Source: Alloyangia pacifica
GTDB lineage: Bacteria > Pseudomonadota > Alphaproteobacteria > Rhodobacterales > Rhodobacteraceae
Assembly (NCBI RefSeq): GCF_900116195.1
Contig: NZ_FOZW01000012.1
Span: forward strand, 62,001-126,000
DNA length: 64,000 bases
Direction of reading: 5' to 3'
This document shows positions 1-8,380 of the stretch, piece by piece (position 1 is the stretch's first letter; each line of letters begins with the position of its first letter). The notes under the pieces were generated by a model. The model was not told the DNA's origin. It saw only the letters and a program-made list of their open reading frames with translations, and ran no database searches. A program made the position numbers and the translations under genes.

Positions 1-207
1 AGCTGGCTGGCGCTGGACGCGGAAAACCCCTTCCTGGCCACGGCGGGCGACGACGCGCTGATCGACCGCTGGATCTTCGCCATGGGCGACACCGCCATCC
101 GCGATGTGACGGTGCGCGGCAAGACGGTGATCGAGAATGGTCGCCACGCGCTCGACGAGGAAATTGCGCCGCGCTTTGCCGAGGTTCTGCGGAAGATCCA
201 ATCATGA
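1..207 (+). CDS. hutF: Formimidoylglutamate deiminase, C-terminal end
   Basis: Partial gene cut by the left edge; 68 codons of frame 1 end in TGA at 205-207. The translated tail (SWLALDAENPFLATAGDDAL, then IDRWIFAMGDTAIRDVTVRG) matches the end of the amidohydrolase-type formimidoylglutamate deiminase, which closes with a beta-sandwich strand carrying the words V.GK.VI..GRH. The enzyme removes ammonia from N-formimidoyl-L-glutamate in the five-step histidine degradation route. Its stop overlaps the start of hutD by four bases (ATGA), so the two are one operon. Family call is from the tail only; another amidohydrolase is possible but the hutD neighbour argues for HutF. Confidence 0.8.
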   Translation, partial: SWLALDAENPFLATAGDDALIDRWIFAMGDTAIRDVTVRGKTVIENGRHALDEEIAPRFAEVLRKIQS

Positions 208-758
208 GTCTTTTTGCGCAGGTCTATCGCCGGGCGGGTCGCCGCTTTGCGCCGTGGAAGAACGGCGGCGGCGAGACGGCGGAAATCCTCTGCGTGCCGG
301 AGGGCGCCGGTTTCGACGCCTTCGATTGGCGCATCAGCACCGCCAAGGTTGCACAGTCGGGGCCGTTCTCGAGCTTTCCCGGCGTGCAGCGCAACCTGAC
401 GGTGATCGAGGGCGGTCCGATGGTGCTGGGCTTTCCCGATGGCACGCAGCAGGAGCTGGGTCCGCTGGATCCGCCCTTCGCCTTCAGTGGTGAGGTTGCC
501 TGCGACTGCGAGCTGCTGGGACCGGAGCTTCTGGATCTCAACGTCATGGTGCGCGCGCCTTACCGGACAGGGGTCTTCCGAGGCGCGCCACGGGCCGGGA
601 GCGGAAACGGCGTGACCGCGCTGGTCTTTGCCCTCGCGGACCTGCCGGAGATCGGCCTTGAACGACATGACGTCGCGGTTCTGCGGGAGGACGCAGAGTT
701 CACCATACTGGCACCGCATGCGGCGCAGCTGATCACCGTCGAGGTGAGCGCGGGCTAG
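204..758 (+). CDS. hutD: HutD/Ves family cupin protein
   Basis: Protein of 184 residues, the usual size for HutD. The diagnostic N-terminal motif PWKNGGGETAEI is at about residues 17-28, followed by DWRISTAKV and PGVQRNLTVIEGG, all typical of the HutD/Ves bicupin family. The ATG at 204 overlaps the hutF stop, which fixes the start and indicates translational coupling. HutD is found in proteobacterial hut operons; in Pseudomonas it has been proposed to limit Hut activity by binding formiminoglutamate or urocanate, but its role is not firmly settled. The gene runs head-on into the LysR gene, with only 10 bases between the two stops. Confidence 0.88.
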   Translation: MSLFAQVYRRAGRRFAPWKNGGGETAEILCVPEGAGFDAFDWRISTAKVAQSGPFSSFPGVQRNLTVIEGGPMVLGFPDGTQQELGPLDPPFAFSGEVACDCELLGPELLDLNVMVRAPYRTGVFRGAPRAGSGNGVTALVFALADLPEIGLERHDVAVLREDAEFTILAPHAAQLITVEVSAG

Positions 759-768
759 AGCCGTCGCG

Positions 769-1713
769 TCAGGCCGCCAGTCTTGCGCGCAGCCGCTCGA
801 CCATCAGCTTGGTGGCCGGGTGGCGCTCCCAGTTCGGGCGCAGGGCGATCTGGAAGCGCGCCTTGTAGGAAAAGAGGTCGGGCCGGATCGCCCGCAGCCG
901 CACGGTGTGCGACAGGTTTTCCGCCATATGGTCGGGCAGGTAGCCGAGGTAGCGCGCCGAGAGGATCAGATGAGCCTCGGCCTCCATGTCGACCACCGTG
1001 GCATGTGGTGCGCTGATTGCGAAGATGCGGGTGTCGCGCGAGCCCCAGTAGCCGCGCGAGATGATACGGTGATCGCGGATGGTCTCGATGCCGATCTCGG
1101 CGTCGGACACGTCGAAAAGCGGATGCCCTTCGGCGCAATAGAAGTTGTGCTGCTCGTCGTAGAGGTCGATGTAGTCGAGCCCCAGCGCCACCTTCGGAAA
1201 GCTGCCCACCACCATGTCGACGCGGCGCGCGAGCACCTCGCTCAGCAACTCCGAGGGGTTCAGCGTGACCAGCTTGAGATGCACCTCGGGCGCGCGGTCG
1301 GCGAAATCGGCGATCGCCCCCGAGACGCCGTTGTTGGGGTAGGAGATCATGTTGTCCACCAGCCCGAGCGTGAAGTTGCGCGGCATGCGAGAGCCGAGCG
1401 CCATGGTGCGCTGGCCGAATTGGTCGAGCGCCGAGACAAGGCGCTCGCATTCCTGGTAGAACTGCTCGCCCGCCTCGGTGAGGGCAAAGCCGGTGCGGCC
1501 TCGGCGGCAGAGCCGCACGCCGAAGCGCTTTTCCAGCGAGGAGATCTTCTCGGAGACGGTCGAGAGGGCAAGGTTCAGCTCACCTTGCGCGGCGGTCATG
1601 CCGCCGGCTTCGACCACGGTCATGAAGATCCGGATCAGCCGGATGTCGATGCTCTCGACGGAGAAGTTGACGCGCCGCCCGAGCGCGGCATTCGGGGTCT
1701 CGCGTTTCACCAT
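769..1713 (-). CDS. LysR-family transcriptional regulator
   Basis: Protein of 314 residues, normal for LysR. The winged helix-turn-helix covers about residues 20-80 (IRIFMTVVEAGGMTAAQGEL, then STVSEKISSLEKRFGVRLCR), and the rest is the LysR substrate-binding domain. Start ATG at 1713 has AAGG eight bases upstream. It lies downstream of the amidohydrolase gene with a strong hairpin in the 93-base gap, so it may be transcribed separately. Its target is unknown: LysR genes often regulate a neighbour, which here would be the catabolic operon upstream or the convergent hut genes. The inducer cannot be read from the sequence. Confidence 0.9.
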   Translation of the reverse strand: MVKRETPNAALGRRVNFSVESIDIRLIRIFMTVVEAGGMTAAQGELNLALSTVSEKISSLEKRFGVRLCRRGRTGFALTEAGEQFYQECERLVSALDQFGQRTMALGSRMPRNFTLGLVDNMISYPNNGVSGAIADFADRAPEVHLKLVTLNPSELLSEVLARRVDMVVGSFPKVALGLDYIDLYDEQHNFYCAEGHPLFDVSDAEIGIETIRDHRIISRGYWGSRDTRIFAISAPHATVVDMEAEAHLILSARYLGYLPDHMAENLSHTVRLRAIRPDLFSYKARFQIALRPNWERHPATKLMVERLRARLAA

Positions 1714-1774
1714 GGATCCGGCCTTGGATTGGGTCGGGCGATTTTGGCGCTTTCGACTGGAAAGGCCAAGGGGT

Positions 1775-1799
1775 GACGGGCCGGCACTCCCGGCCCGTC
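1775..1799 (-). terminator. Hairpin between amidohydrolase gene and LysR gene
   Basis: Perfect 10-base-pair stem (GACGGGCCGG at 1775-1784 with CCGGCCCGTC at 1790-1799) and a 5-base loop. It begins 7 bases past the amidohydrolase stop on the minus strand. There is no run of T directly after it, so it may be a weak or attenuating terminator, or an RNA-stabilising 3' end, separating the long catabolic operon from the LysR gene. Confidence 0.55.
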
Positions 1800-1806
1800 G
1801 TAGCGG

Positions 1807-3486
1807 TCAGAGCGCCGCGTCCTCGTGGGTGATCCGCCCGTCGCAGACGGTCAGCAGGGCGCGGACTTCGGCCATCTCTTCAGCCGCGGTCGCGGACAGG
1901 TCGCGGTCGAGCAGCACCACGTCGGCCAAGTACCCTTCGCGCAGCATGCCCTTGCTGCCTTCGGCGAACTCGGCGTAGGCGGCAGTGGTCGTGTAGGCCT
2001 GAAGAGCCTCATCCAGCGTCTGGCGGTTGTCGGGCTGGCTTTCGTGCCAGGGCTGCCGGGTCATCGCCGAGTGGATCGAGGCCCAGGGATCGACCGAGGA
2101 CACCGGCCAGTCCGACGAGAGGATCAGCGGAATGCCCTCGTCGCGCATGCGCCGCCAGGCATAGGCCCGGGGCCAGTTCGCCTTGCCGATACGGGTGATC
2201 GTCGGCTCGAAGGGCAGGCCGCATTGCCCCGGCGGGTGCGGCGGCTGCATCGAGGCGGTGACGCCGAGCTCCTTCAACCGGGCGAAATCCTCCTCGCGCA
2301 CCACCTCGAGGTGTTCGATGCGGTGGCGGCTGTCGCGCGCGCCGTTCTGCGCGCGGGCCTCGGCGAAGGCATCGAGCACGATCTGCGTCGCGCGGTCGCC
2401 GATGGAATGCACGGCGATCTGCAGGCCCCGGGCGTCGGCCTGCGCGCAGACGGACTTGAAGAACTCGGGCTCGAAGCGCGGCGCGCCGGACCAGTCGGGG
2501 CGGCCCTCGTAGGGCGCGCTCATCACCGCGGTGTAGCTGTCGAGCACGCCGTCGATGAAGAACTTCACCGCGCCGGAGGTCAGCATGGGCGTGTCGCAGG
2601 CATCGCGCATCTCCTCGGCCCGGTCGAGCGCCTCCTCGACGCGGCCCGAGATGTATCGGGCAGGGACCCGGCCCCGGCAGAGCAGGCGGCCTTCGCGCTC
2701 AAGCTCGGCCAGCAGCTCGAGCGTGTAGCGGTTGCCGTCCATGTTCTGGAAACTGGTGATGCCGTAGGAGGCGAGGTGCCGCAGCCCGCGCTCCAGCACG
2801 TCTTTGTCGGCGGCGCGTTCTTCGGGCGAGGGCGGGGTCGCAGGGTCGAGGCCCGAGACCATGCCCAGCTTGTCGCGCCCGCCGCTGGCGGTCAGCTCGT
2901 AGATCGGGCCAAAGGCCTCGGCCTCCTGCAACTCGCCGGTGGCGAGACCGTCGTCGCCCATGACCACCGCGTTGCCCGCCGAGAGCGCGCGCCCGTGCAG
3001 CAGCCCGGCCTTGTCGAGCGCGGCGGTGTTGGCCCAGACCGTGTGGTGGTCGGGGGACATGAGGGCCAGCGGGCGATCCGGCAGGATTTCATCGAGGACA
3101 TGGCGGTCGAGGCTGCGACCTTCGCCGAGGATTGTGTAATCGGCACTGCCGCAGAGCACGATGGGCAGGTCCGGTTTCTCGGCGGCATAGGTGTGGATCA
3201 GCCCCTTGATGGTCTCGAAGCCGGACTGCTCGAAGAGCGAGAGCTGCGAGAGCTCCACCGCGCCGACGAAAAGGTGGATGTGGCTCTCGTTGAGGCCGGG
3301 CATCACCGTACGGCCCTTGGCGTCTATCAGCTTGGTGGAGGGGCCCTTCAGGGCCAGGACCTCATCATCCGTCCCGACGGACACGATCTTTCCGCCCTCG
3401 ATCGCCAGAGCCGTCGCGCTGGGACGCGCGGGGTCCATGGTGATCAGGGCGGCGTTGAACAGGATGGTGTCGGCTGTCGGGGTCAT
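1807..3486 (-). CDS. YtcJ-type metal-dependent amidohydrolase
   Basis: Protein of 559 residues. It has the N-terminal beta-sandwich (ADTILFNAALITMD), the metal-binding motif GLNESHIHL near residues 64-72, the YtcJ-family word KFFIDGVLDSYTA, IAVHSIGDRA and HRIEHLEVV, and LSSDWPVSSVDPW near the end. These are typical of the amidohydrolase_3/YtcJ group, which hydrolyses N-acyl, formyl or imidic C-N bonds in many substrates. Start ATG at 3486 has a strong GGAGGAGAG site. It is the last gene of the seven-gene operon that starts with the periplasmic binding protein, 31 bases after the cupin gene. The substrate is not identifiable; context suggests an amide or guanidino derivative of the imported compound. 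No signal peptide, so cytoplasmic. Confidence 0.85.
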   Translation of the reverse strand: MTPTADTILFNAALITMDPARPSATALAIEGGKIVSVGTDDEVLALKGPSTKLIDAKGRTVMPGLNESHIHLFVGAVELSQLSLFEQSGFETIKGLIHTYAAEKPDLPIVLCGSADYTILGEGRSLDRHVLDEILPDRPLALMSPDHHTVWANTAALDKAGLLHGRALSAGNAVVMGDDGLATGELQEAEAFGPIYELTASGGRDKLGMVSGLDPATPPSPEERAADKDVLERGLRHLASYGITSFQNMDGNRYTLELLAELEREGRLLCRGRVPARYISGRVEEALDRAEEMRDACDTPMLTSGAVKFFIDGVLDSYTAVMSAPYEGRPDWSGAPRFEPEFFKSVCAQADARGLQIAVHSIGDRATQIVLDAFAEARAQNGARDSRHRIEHLEVVREEDFARLKELGVTASMQPPHPPGQCGLPFEPTITRIGKANWPRAYAWRRMRDEGIPLILSSDWPVSSVDPWASIHSAMTRQPWHESQPDNRQTLDEALQAYTTTAAYAEFAEGSKGMLREGYLADVVLLDRDLSATAAEEMAEVRALLTVCDGRITHEDAAL

Positions 3487-3517
3487 GAAGTCTCTCCTCC
3501 GGTCTTTGGCGTCGCGA

Positions 3518-3874
3518 TCAGGCGGCGACGAAGTAGAACTTGCGCAGCGTCTCGGTGACTTCGAAGGTGCCGGTGAAGCCCTTCTCCATCAGGTAGGTGT
3601 CGCCCGGGCCGAAGCTCTGCGCCTCGCCGCCCGCGGGGGTGATGACGACGCGGCCCGAGATCACATGGGCCATCTCGTGGAACGGGTAGTTGTCGAAGCT
3701 CTCGGCGTAGGGCGTGGCTTCCCAGATGCCGCCGGTCGTCTCGCCGTCCGACAGTTCAATGGCGCCGCGCTCGACGGGTTGGGCCGAGCCGGGCAGCAGT
3801 GCTTCGGCGGGCACAACGGCGCAGGGCTCGAGGCCCTTGCTGCCCTCGGGGACAAGGCGGATGAGTTTGGTCAT
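3518..3874 (-). CDS. Small single-domain cupin protein (cupin_3-like)
   Basis: Protein of 118 residues with one cupin fold. The middle reads SFDNYPFHEMAHVISGRVVI and GGEAQSFGPGDTYLMEKGF, the two conserved cupin motifs, and the size fits the cupin_3 (DUF861) group related to ureidoglycine aminohydrolase. The start ATG at 3874 is preceded by AAAGGA. It lies in the polyamine-type operon between the aldehyde dehydrogenase (24 bases upstream) and the amidohydrolase. Proteins of this type next to PuuB-like oxidases are common in proteobacteria, but no reaction has been assigned that I know of. It could be a metal-dependent enzyme or a small-molecule sensor; only the fold is supported. Confidence 0.8.
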   Translation of the reverse strand: MTKLIRLVPEGSKGLEPCAVVPAEALLPGSAQPVERGAIELSDGETTGGIWEATPYAESFDNYPFHEMAHVISGRVVITPAGGEAQSFGPGDTYLMEKGFTGTFEVTETLRKFYFVAA

Positions 3875-3898
3875 AGCGGTGGTCCTTTGAGGTCCGGC

Positions 3899-5347
3899 TT
3901 ACGCCGGGGTGGTGATGTGCTTGAGCGCGGCGTAGCCCTGCAGCCCGCCGAAACCGAGCTCGCGGCCTATGCCGCTGGCCTTGAAGCCGCCCCAGGAAGT
4001 CTCGGGGAAGATGATCTGCATGGTGTTCACCCAGACGTGGCCCGCGTCGATGCGGTCCGCCACGGCATTGGCACGGACCGGATCGCCGCCCACCACGGTC
4101 GCCGCCAGCCCGTAATCGGTGGCATTGGCGAGCGCGATGGCGGCCTCGTCGCCCTTGACGCGGCGGACCGAAAGTACCGGGCCGAAGATCTCCTCGCGCC
4201 ACAGCGCGCTGGTCTCGGGCACGTCGAGATAGACCGTGGGCTCGATGAAGAAGCCCGGGCCCATCGCACCGGTCCCGCCGCAGAGGCAGTCGAGCCCCTC
4301 GGAGCGCGCGGTGAGCAGGTAGCCCAGCACCTTGTCGCGCTGCGCCATGGTGGTGAGCGGGCCCATGTCAATTGCGCCGCGCGGATCGCCGACGGCCATC
4401 TTGCGGATGCGCGTGCGCAGGGCGGCGATGAGATCGTCGGCCACGGCCTCGTCGACGATCAGCCGTGAGGTGGCCGAGCAGATTTGCCCCGCGTTGAAGA
4501 AGACCCCGCCGCAGACCAGTTCTGCCGCCGCGTCGATGTCGGCATCCGACAGGACGACGATGGGAGACTTGCCGCCCAGTTCCAGCGAGACCGGCAGCAG
4601 GCGCTTCGCCGCTGCACCCATGATCCGGGTGCCGGTGGCGTTGGAGCCGGTGAACGAGACCTTGCGGATCTGCGGCGCGTCCAGCATCGCGGCACCGATG
4701 GCACCTTCGCCGGGCAGGATCGACAGCACGCCCTCGGGCAGGCCGATCTCCTGCGCGATCTCGCCGTAGGCGAGTTCGGCGAGCGTGGTGAACTCGGACG
4801 GTTTCAGCAGCGCGGTGCAGCCCGCGGCCAGTGCCGGGGCGAGTTTCCAGGCGGTGGTGACCAGCGGGAAGTTCCACGGCACGATCAGCGCGGCGGGGCC
4901 ATAGGGTTCGAGCACCTGCCGCCCGCTGAAGCCGTCATCGGGCAGCACCACGCGGCCCCGGTCGAGGGCGCCGCCCTCGACCAGGTCGGCGTAGTAGCGG
5001 AAGCAGGCGACGGCATCGCCGAGGTCGATCTCGGCCTCCATGCGCGGTTTGCCGTTGTTGCGCATCTGGAGAGCGATGAGCGCCTCCTGCCGCGCCTCCA
5101 GCCCCGAGGCGAAGCCGCGCAGGAAGCGCGCGCGCTCGGAAACAGGCAGGCGGCGCCACGTACCGAAGGCTCTTTCGGCGCTCTCGGCAGCGGTTGTCAC
5201 ATCGTCGGGCGTCGCGGTGGCGAAGCGGGCGAAAGCCTCGCCCGTCGCCGGGTTTACCGCCTCGCGCGGTGCGCCCTTGCCGGGGTGGAACCGGCCGTTG
5301 AGGAAGACGGCATCGGTGCGGGTCTCGATCATCTCGGCAACGCTCAC
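3899..5347 (-). CDS. NAD(P)-dependent aldehyde dehydrogenase
   Basis: Protein of 482 residues with the complete aldehyde dehydrogenase fold: PWNFPL near residue 157, the catalytic base in LELGGKSP near 257, and the nucleophilic cysteine in FNAGQICSATSRL near 290. The start is GTG at 5347, overlapping the stop of the upstream oxidase gene (GTGA), so the two proteins are probably made together. The context predicts that it oxidises the aminoaldehyde or guanidinoaldehyde produced by that oxidase to the acid. It resembles gamma-aminobutyraldehyde/betaine-aldehyde type enzymes more than GabD. An in-frame ATG at 5332 is an alternative start. Confidence 0.92.
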   Translation of the reverse strand: MSVAEMIETRTDAVFLNGRFHPGKGAPREAVNPATGEAFARFATATPDDVTTAAESAERAFGTWRRLPVSERARFLRGFASGLEARQEALIALQMRNNGKPRMEAEIDLGDAVACFRYYADLVEGGALDRGRVVLPDDGFSGRQVLEPYGPAALIVPWNFPLVTTAWKLAPALAAGCTALLKPSEFTTLAELAYGEIAQEIGLPEGVLSILPGEGAIGAAMLDAPQIRKVSFTGSNATGTRIMGAAAKRLLPVSLELGGKSPIVVLSDADIDAAAELVCGGVFFNAGQICSATSRLIVDEAVADDLIAALRTRIRKMAVGDPRGAIDMGPLTTMAQRDKVLGYLLTARSEGLDCLCGGTGAMGPGFFIEPTVYLDVPETSALWREEIFGPVLSVRRVKGDEAAIALANATDYGLAATVVGGDPVRANAVADRIDAGHVWVNTMQIIFPETSWGGFKASGIGRELGFGGLQGYAALKHITTPA

Positions 5348-6732
5348 AGCGGGAAACCCATTGCATGCACCATCTTCACCCAGGCGCGGCGCCAGCCGCC
5401 CTTGTCGTCCACCTCGTCGAGGGCGCGCATGGTGATCGCGGCGCCCGGCCAGCGGAACGGCTCGCGCGGGATCGGGCGGGGCAGGGAGTTGGCAAGGCCG
5501 AGGTCCAGCTCGGGCACGCCGGTGTCATCCAGCATCTCGATCCCCAGCCGCGCGCCGAAACGCGAGGCGGTGACGCCGAAGCCTGAGTAGCCGCCCGCGT
5601 AGACGCCCTTGCCGCCGTAATAGGGCTGGAAGTGCACCGCGAGCCGGGTGGTCAGGTCGATCGGGCCGGACCAGGCGTGCGAGAACTTCACGTCCTCGAG
5701 CTGCGGGAAAGTCTTGAAGAAGTAACCGGCGAGCCGGTCGTAGACCTCGATCTTGCGATCGCCCTCGGGGTCGGTCTTGTCGCCGTAGTAGTAGCCGATG
5801 CGTCCGCCGTAGACGATGCGGTTGTCCTTCGTGAGACGCATGTAGTTGAGCTGCGTACGGGTGTCGTAGATGCCCTGCCGGTGGGTCCAGCCGATGCGCG
5901 AAAGCTGTTCGTCGCTGAGCGGCTCGGTGGCGATCACCCGGTCGCGCATGGCGACGACGTAGTTCTTGATCTTCTTGTGCCCGGCGCACCAGGCGTTGGT
6001 GGCAAAGAGCACCTTCGGCGCGGTGATCACCCCGTCATGGGTGCGGATGCGCAGCTTCGAGCCGAGGTCCTCGACCTCTTCCATCGGCGTGTGCTCGTAG
6101 ATCGTGACGCCCAGCGACAGCGCGGCGGCCTTGAGGCCCCAGGCCAGTTTGGCGGGCTGCACGGTGCCGGTGCGCTCCTTCGACCAGATGCCCGCCTCAA
6201 AGAGCGGCGAGGCGACCTCGGCCTGCACCTGCGCCTTGTCGAGCCAAGCGACGTCATGGCCGTGACCCATGTGCAACTGGTGCTCGCGGCGCAGCTCGGG
6301 CAGGTCGTCCTTGCGCACGGCGACGGTCATCTCGCCGCCCCACTCGAGGTCGGCGTCGATGCCGAAGCTCTCGATGGTCTCGCGCCAGCTGTCGAGGTTG
6401 TCGATGCCGAGTTTTTCCAGCATCTCGATGTCCTTGGGGAACACCCGCTCGGCGTTGACCAGCCCGTGCATGACCGAGGTCGAGACGATGCCGCCGGGGC
6501 GGCCCGAGGCGCCATGCGCCACCTTGCCGGCCTCGATGATCACCACCTCGCGCTGCGGGTCCCGCTGCTTGGCGATGATCGCCGCCCAGAGGCCGGTGAA
6601 GCCGCCGCCGACGATCAAGAGGTCGGCTTCGCGCGCGCCCACGAGATGCGGGCAGGTTTCCGGCGCGGCGGGGTTGTCGAGCCACAGCGGGTAGAGCGTG
6701 GCGTGGGCGAGTGCCTTTTGGGTCAGGGTCAT
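5344..6732 (-). CDS. FAD-dependent amine oxidoreductase, DAO family (PuuB-like)
   Basis: Protein of 462 residues. The dinucleotide-binding motif LLIVGGGFTGLWAA is near residues 38-51, followed by EAGKVAHGASGRPGG, the FAD contact typical of PuuB and related glycine/amine oxidases. The C-terminal GYSGFGVTASR is also family-typical. PuuB oxidises gamma-glutamylputrescine to an aldehyde; here no gamma-glutamylputrescine synthetase (puuA) or hydrolase (puuD) is present, so the real substrate may be a free or differently modified amine such as agmatine. It overlaps the permease gene upstream and the aldehyde dehydrogenase gene downstream by four bases each, placing transport, oxidation and aldehyde removal in one coupled unit. 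Confidence 0.87.
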   Translation of the reverse strand: MTLTQKALAHATLYPLWLDNPAAPETCPHLVGAREADLLIVGGGFTGLWAAIIAKQRDPQREVVIIEAGKVAHGASGRPGGIVSTSVMHGLVNAERVFPKDIEMLEKLGIDNLDSWRETIESFGIDADLEWGGEMTVAVRKDDLPELRREHQLHMGHGHDVAWLDKAQVQAEVASPLFEAGIWSKERTGTVQPAKLAWGLKAAALSLGVTIYEHTPMEEVEDLGSKLRIRTHDGVITAPKVLFATNAWCAGHKKIKNYVVAMRDRVIATEPLSDEQLSRIGWTHRQGIYDTRTQLNYMRLTKDNRIVYGGRIGYYYGDKTDPEGDRKIEVYDRLAGYFFKTFPQLEDVKFSHAWSGPIDLTTRLAVHFQPYYGGKGVYAGGYSGFGVTASRFGARLGIEMLDDTGVPELDLGLANSLPRPIPREPFRWPGAAITMRALDEVDDKGGWRRAWVKMVHAMGFPL

Positions 6733-7526
6733 TTGCTTCTGGCTCCAAGCAGTTTCGGCAGGTCGCTGAAGGCCGCGACGAGGGAGAAGATCAGCACGGT
6801 GCTGGCCACGAACACCACCGAGGCGGCGGCCATGACCGGCGTGTAGCCGTAGCGCAGGGCGTTGAAGATCTTCATCGGCAGGGTTTCAAACACCGCGCCC
6901 ACGGTCATTACCGCGATGATGTACTCGTTGAGCGAGATCACGAAGACGAAGCAGAAGCCGGAGATCACGTAGGGGCGGATCATCGGCAGCACCACGGTGC
7001 GCAGCACGGTCGTCTCAGAGGCGCCCATCGAGCGCGAGGCTTCGACGAGGCTTGTGTCGATGTCCTCGAAGCCGAGCGAGAGCGAGACCAGCGGCAGGGT
7101 GACGAGAAAGATCGCATGCGCCACGACCACGGTCCAGAACTCGCCGTAGTAGCCGAGGATGATGAAGAAGGTCAGGAAGCCCATCGCGGTGATCACCGGC
7201 GGCAGCAGGAAGGGCATGGCGCCGAGGCCTGCCACCAGCTTGCCGAAGCCGGTGCGGTAGCGCCAGTTGAACCAGGCCACCGGGAAGGCGATCAGCACCG
7301 CCAGCAGAGAGGCGCAGATCGCGATGGTCAGCGAGGTCATCAGCGGCTCGCGCCATTCGGCGTCGAGGAAGAGATCGCCGTACCAGCCGAGATTGAACCC
7401 CTCGGGCGGGAAGGTCAGCGACTTGCGCTCGTTGACCGAGACCCCGGCGATCACCACGAAGGGGGCGATGGTGACGATGCCGACGATCCAGAAGAAGAGG
7501 GTGGAGAGGATCTTGCCGAGTTTCAT
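6729..7526 (-). CDS. ABC transporter permease, spermidine/putrescine type (PotC-like)
   Basis: Protein of 265 residues with about six membrane segments, starting with an N-terminal helix (ILSTLFFWIVGIVTIAPFVV). The cytoplasmic EAA loop reads EASRSMGASETTVLRTVVLP, the contact site for the ATPase. Size and sequence fit the second permease of the PotABCD/PotFGHI family that imports polyamines and related cations. Its start overlaps the stop of the first permease gene and its stop overlaps the oxidase start, so the module is tightly coupled. Confidence 0.9.
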   Translation of the reverse strand: MKLGKILSTLFFWIVGIVTIAPFVVIAGVSVNERKSLTFPPEGFNLGWYGDLFLDAEWREPLMTSLTIAICASLLAVLIAFPVAWFNWRYRTGFGKLVAGLGAMPFLLPPVITAMGFLTFFIILGYYGEFWTVVVAHAIFLVTLPLVSLSLGFEDIDTSLVEASRSMGASETTVLRTVVLPMIRPYVISGFCFVFVISLNEYIIAVMTVGAVFETLPMKIFNALRYGYTPVMAAASVVFVASTVLIFSLVAAFSDLPKLLGARSK

Positions 7527-8377
7527 GCCTTGGCGCCTTTCCGGTTGATCAGGGTGACCAGCAGCACCAGCAGGATGGTCACGGTCATCAGGAAGATCGA
7601 CAGCGCCGCGGCGAAGGGCATGTTGGACTGCAACAGCGCCTGGTCCGAGATCACCACCGAGAGCGTCCAGTTGGTCGGCCGCCCGAGGATCTGCGGCAGC
7701 AGGTAGGAGCCCAGCGTGAAGACGAAGATCATCACGAAGCTGACGACGATGGGCGTGCGGTGCATCGGCACGATCACGTTGAAAAAGGCCCGCAGCGGCG
7801 AGGCGCCCAAGGTGCGCGAGGCCTGCTCGATGTCGGGCTCGATGCGGCTCAGGATCGGGTAGAGCAGCAGCACGGCGTAGGGCATGGCGATGTAGGTGAC
7901 ACCGGCCAGCACCGCGCCGAGCGAGGGGGCGTAGCTCTGCGCTTTCTCGGTCAGGCCGAGCGCTTCGAACAGAACGCCGATCCCGGCGGTGCGCGACAGC
8001 AGCGTCGACCAGGCGAAACCGATGATCGCCTCCGACAGCGACAGCACCGAGAGCATGACGATCAGCCAGAACACCTGCGTGCCGCGGCGCGCGTTGACCA
8101 GCAGGTAGGTGAAGGGAAAGCCGATCACGATGGCGAAGAGCGCGACGAGGAAGGCGACCTCGAAGGAGGTGCCGAGCACGCTGAGGAAGAAGGGCGAGAC
8201 CAGCCGCGCGTAGTTCTCGAGCGTGAAGACCTCCTCGTAGGCACCGCCGCCGAGATTGTGGAAGAAGGACATGCCGACCATCGAGCCGAATGGCACGATG
8301 TAGAAGGCGATGAGCGCGAAGGCCGGCAGCAGGATGGGCAGGTAGCCCAGCGGGGTGCGGGGACGGGACTGGATCAT
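7523..8377 (-). CDS. ABC transporter permease, spermidine/putrescine type (PotB-like)
   Basis: Protein of 284 residues with about six membrane segments; the first is ILLPAFALIAFYIVPFG. The EAA loop is EQASRTLGASPLRAFFNVIV. It forms the membrane channel with the PotC-like partner that follows and overlaps it by four bases. The gene starts with ATG three bases after the ATPase stop. Assignment to the polyamine-type (POPT) family rests on sequence flavour and on the complete four-gene set; the transported compound is inferred, not shown. Confidence 0.9.
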   Translation of the reverse strand: MIQSRPRTPLGYLPILLPAFALIAFYIVPFGSMVGMSFFHNLGGGAYEEVFTLENYARLVSPFFLSVLGTSFEVAFLVALFAIVIGFPFTYLLVNARRGTQVFWLIVMLSVLSLSEAIIGFAWSTLLSRTAGIGVLFEALGLTEKAQSYAPSLGAVLAGVTYIAMPYAVLLLYPILSRIEPDIEQASRTLGASPLRAFFNVIVPMHRTPIVVSFVMIFVFTLGSYLLPQILGRPTNWTLSVVISDQALLQSNMPFAAALSIFLMTVTILLVLLVTLINRKGAKA

Positions 8378-8380
8378 GGC

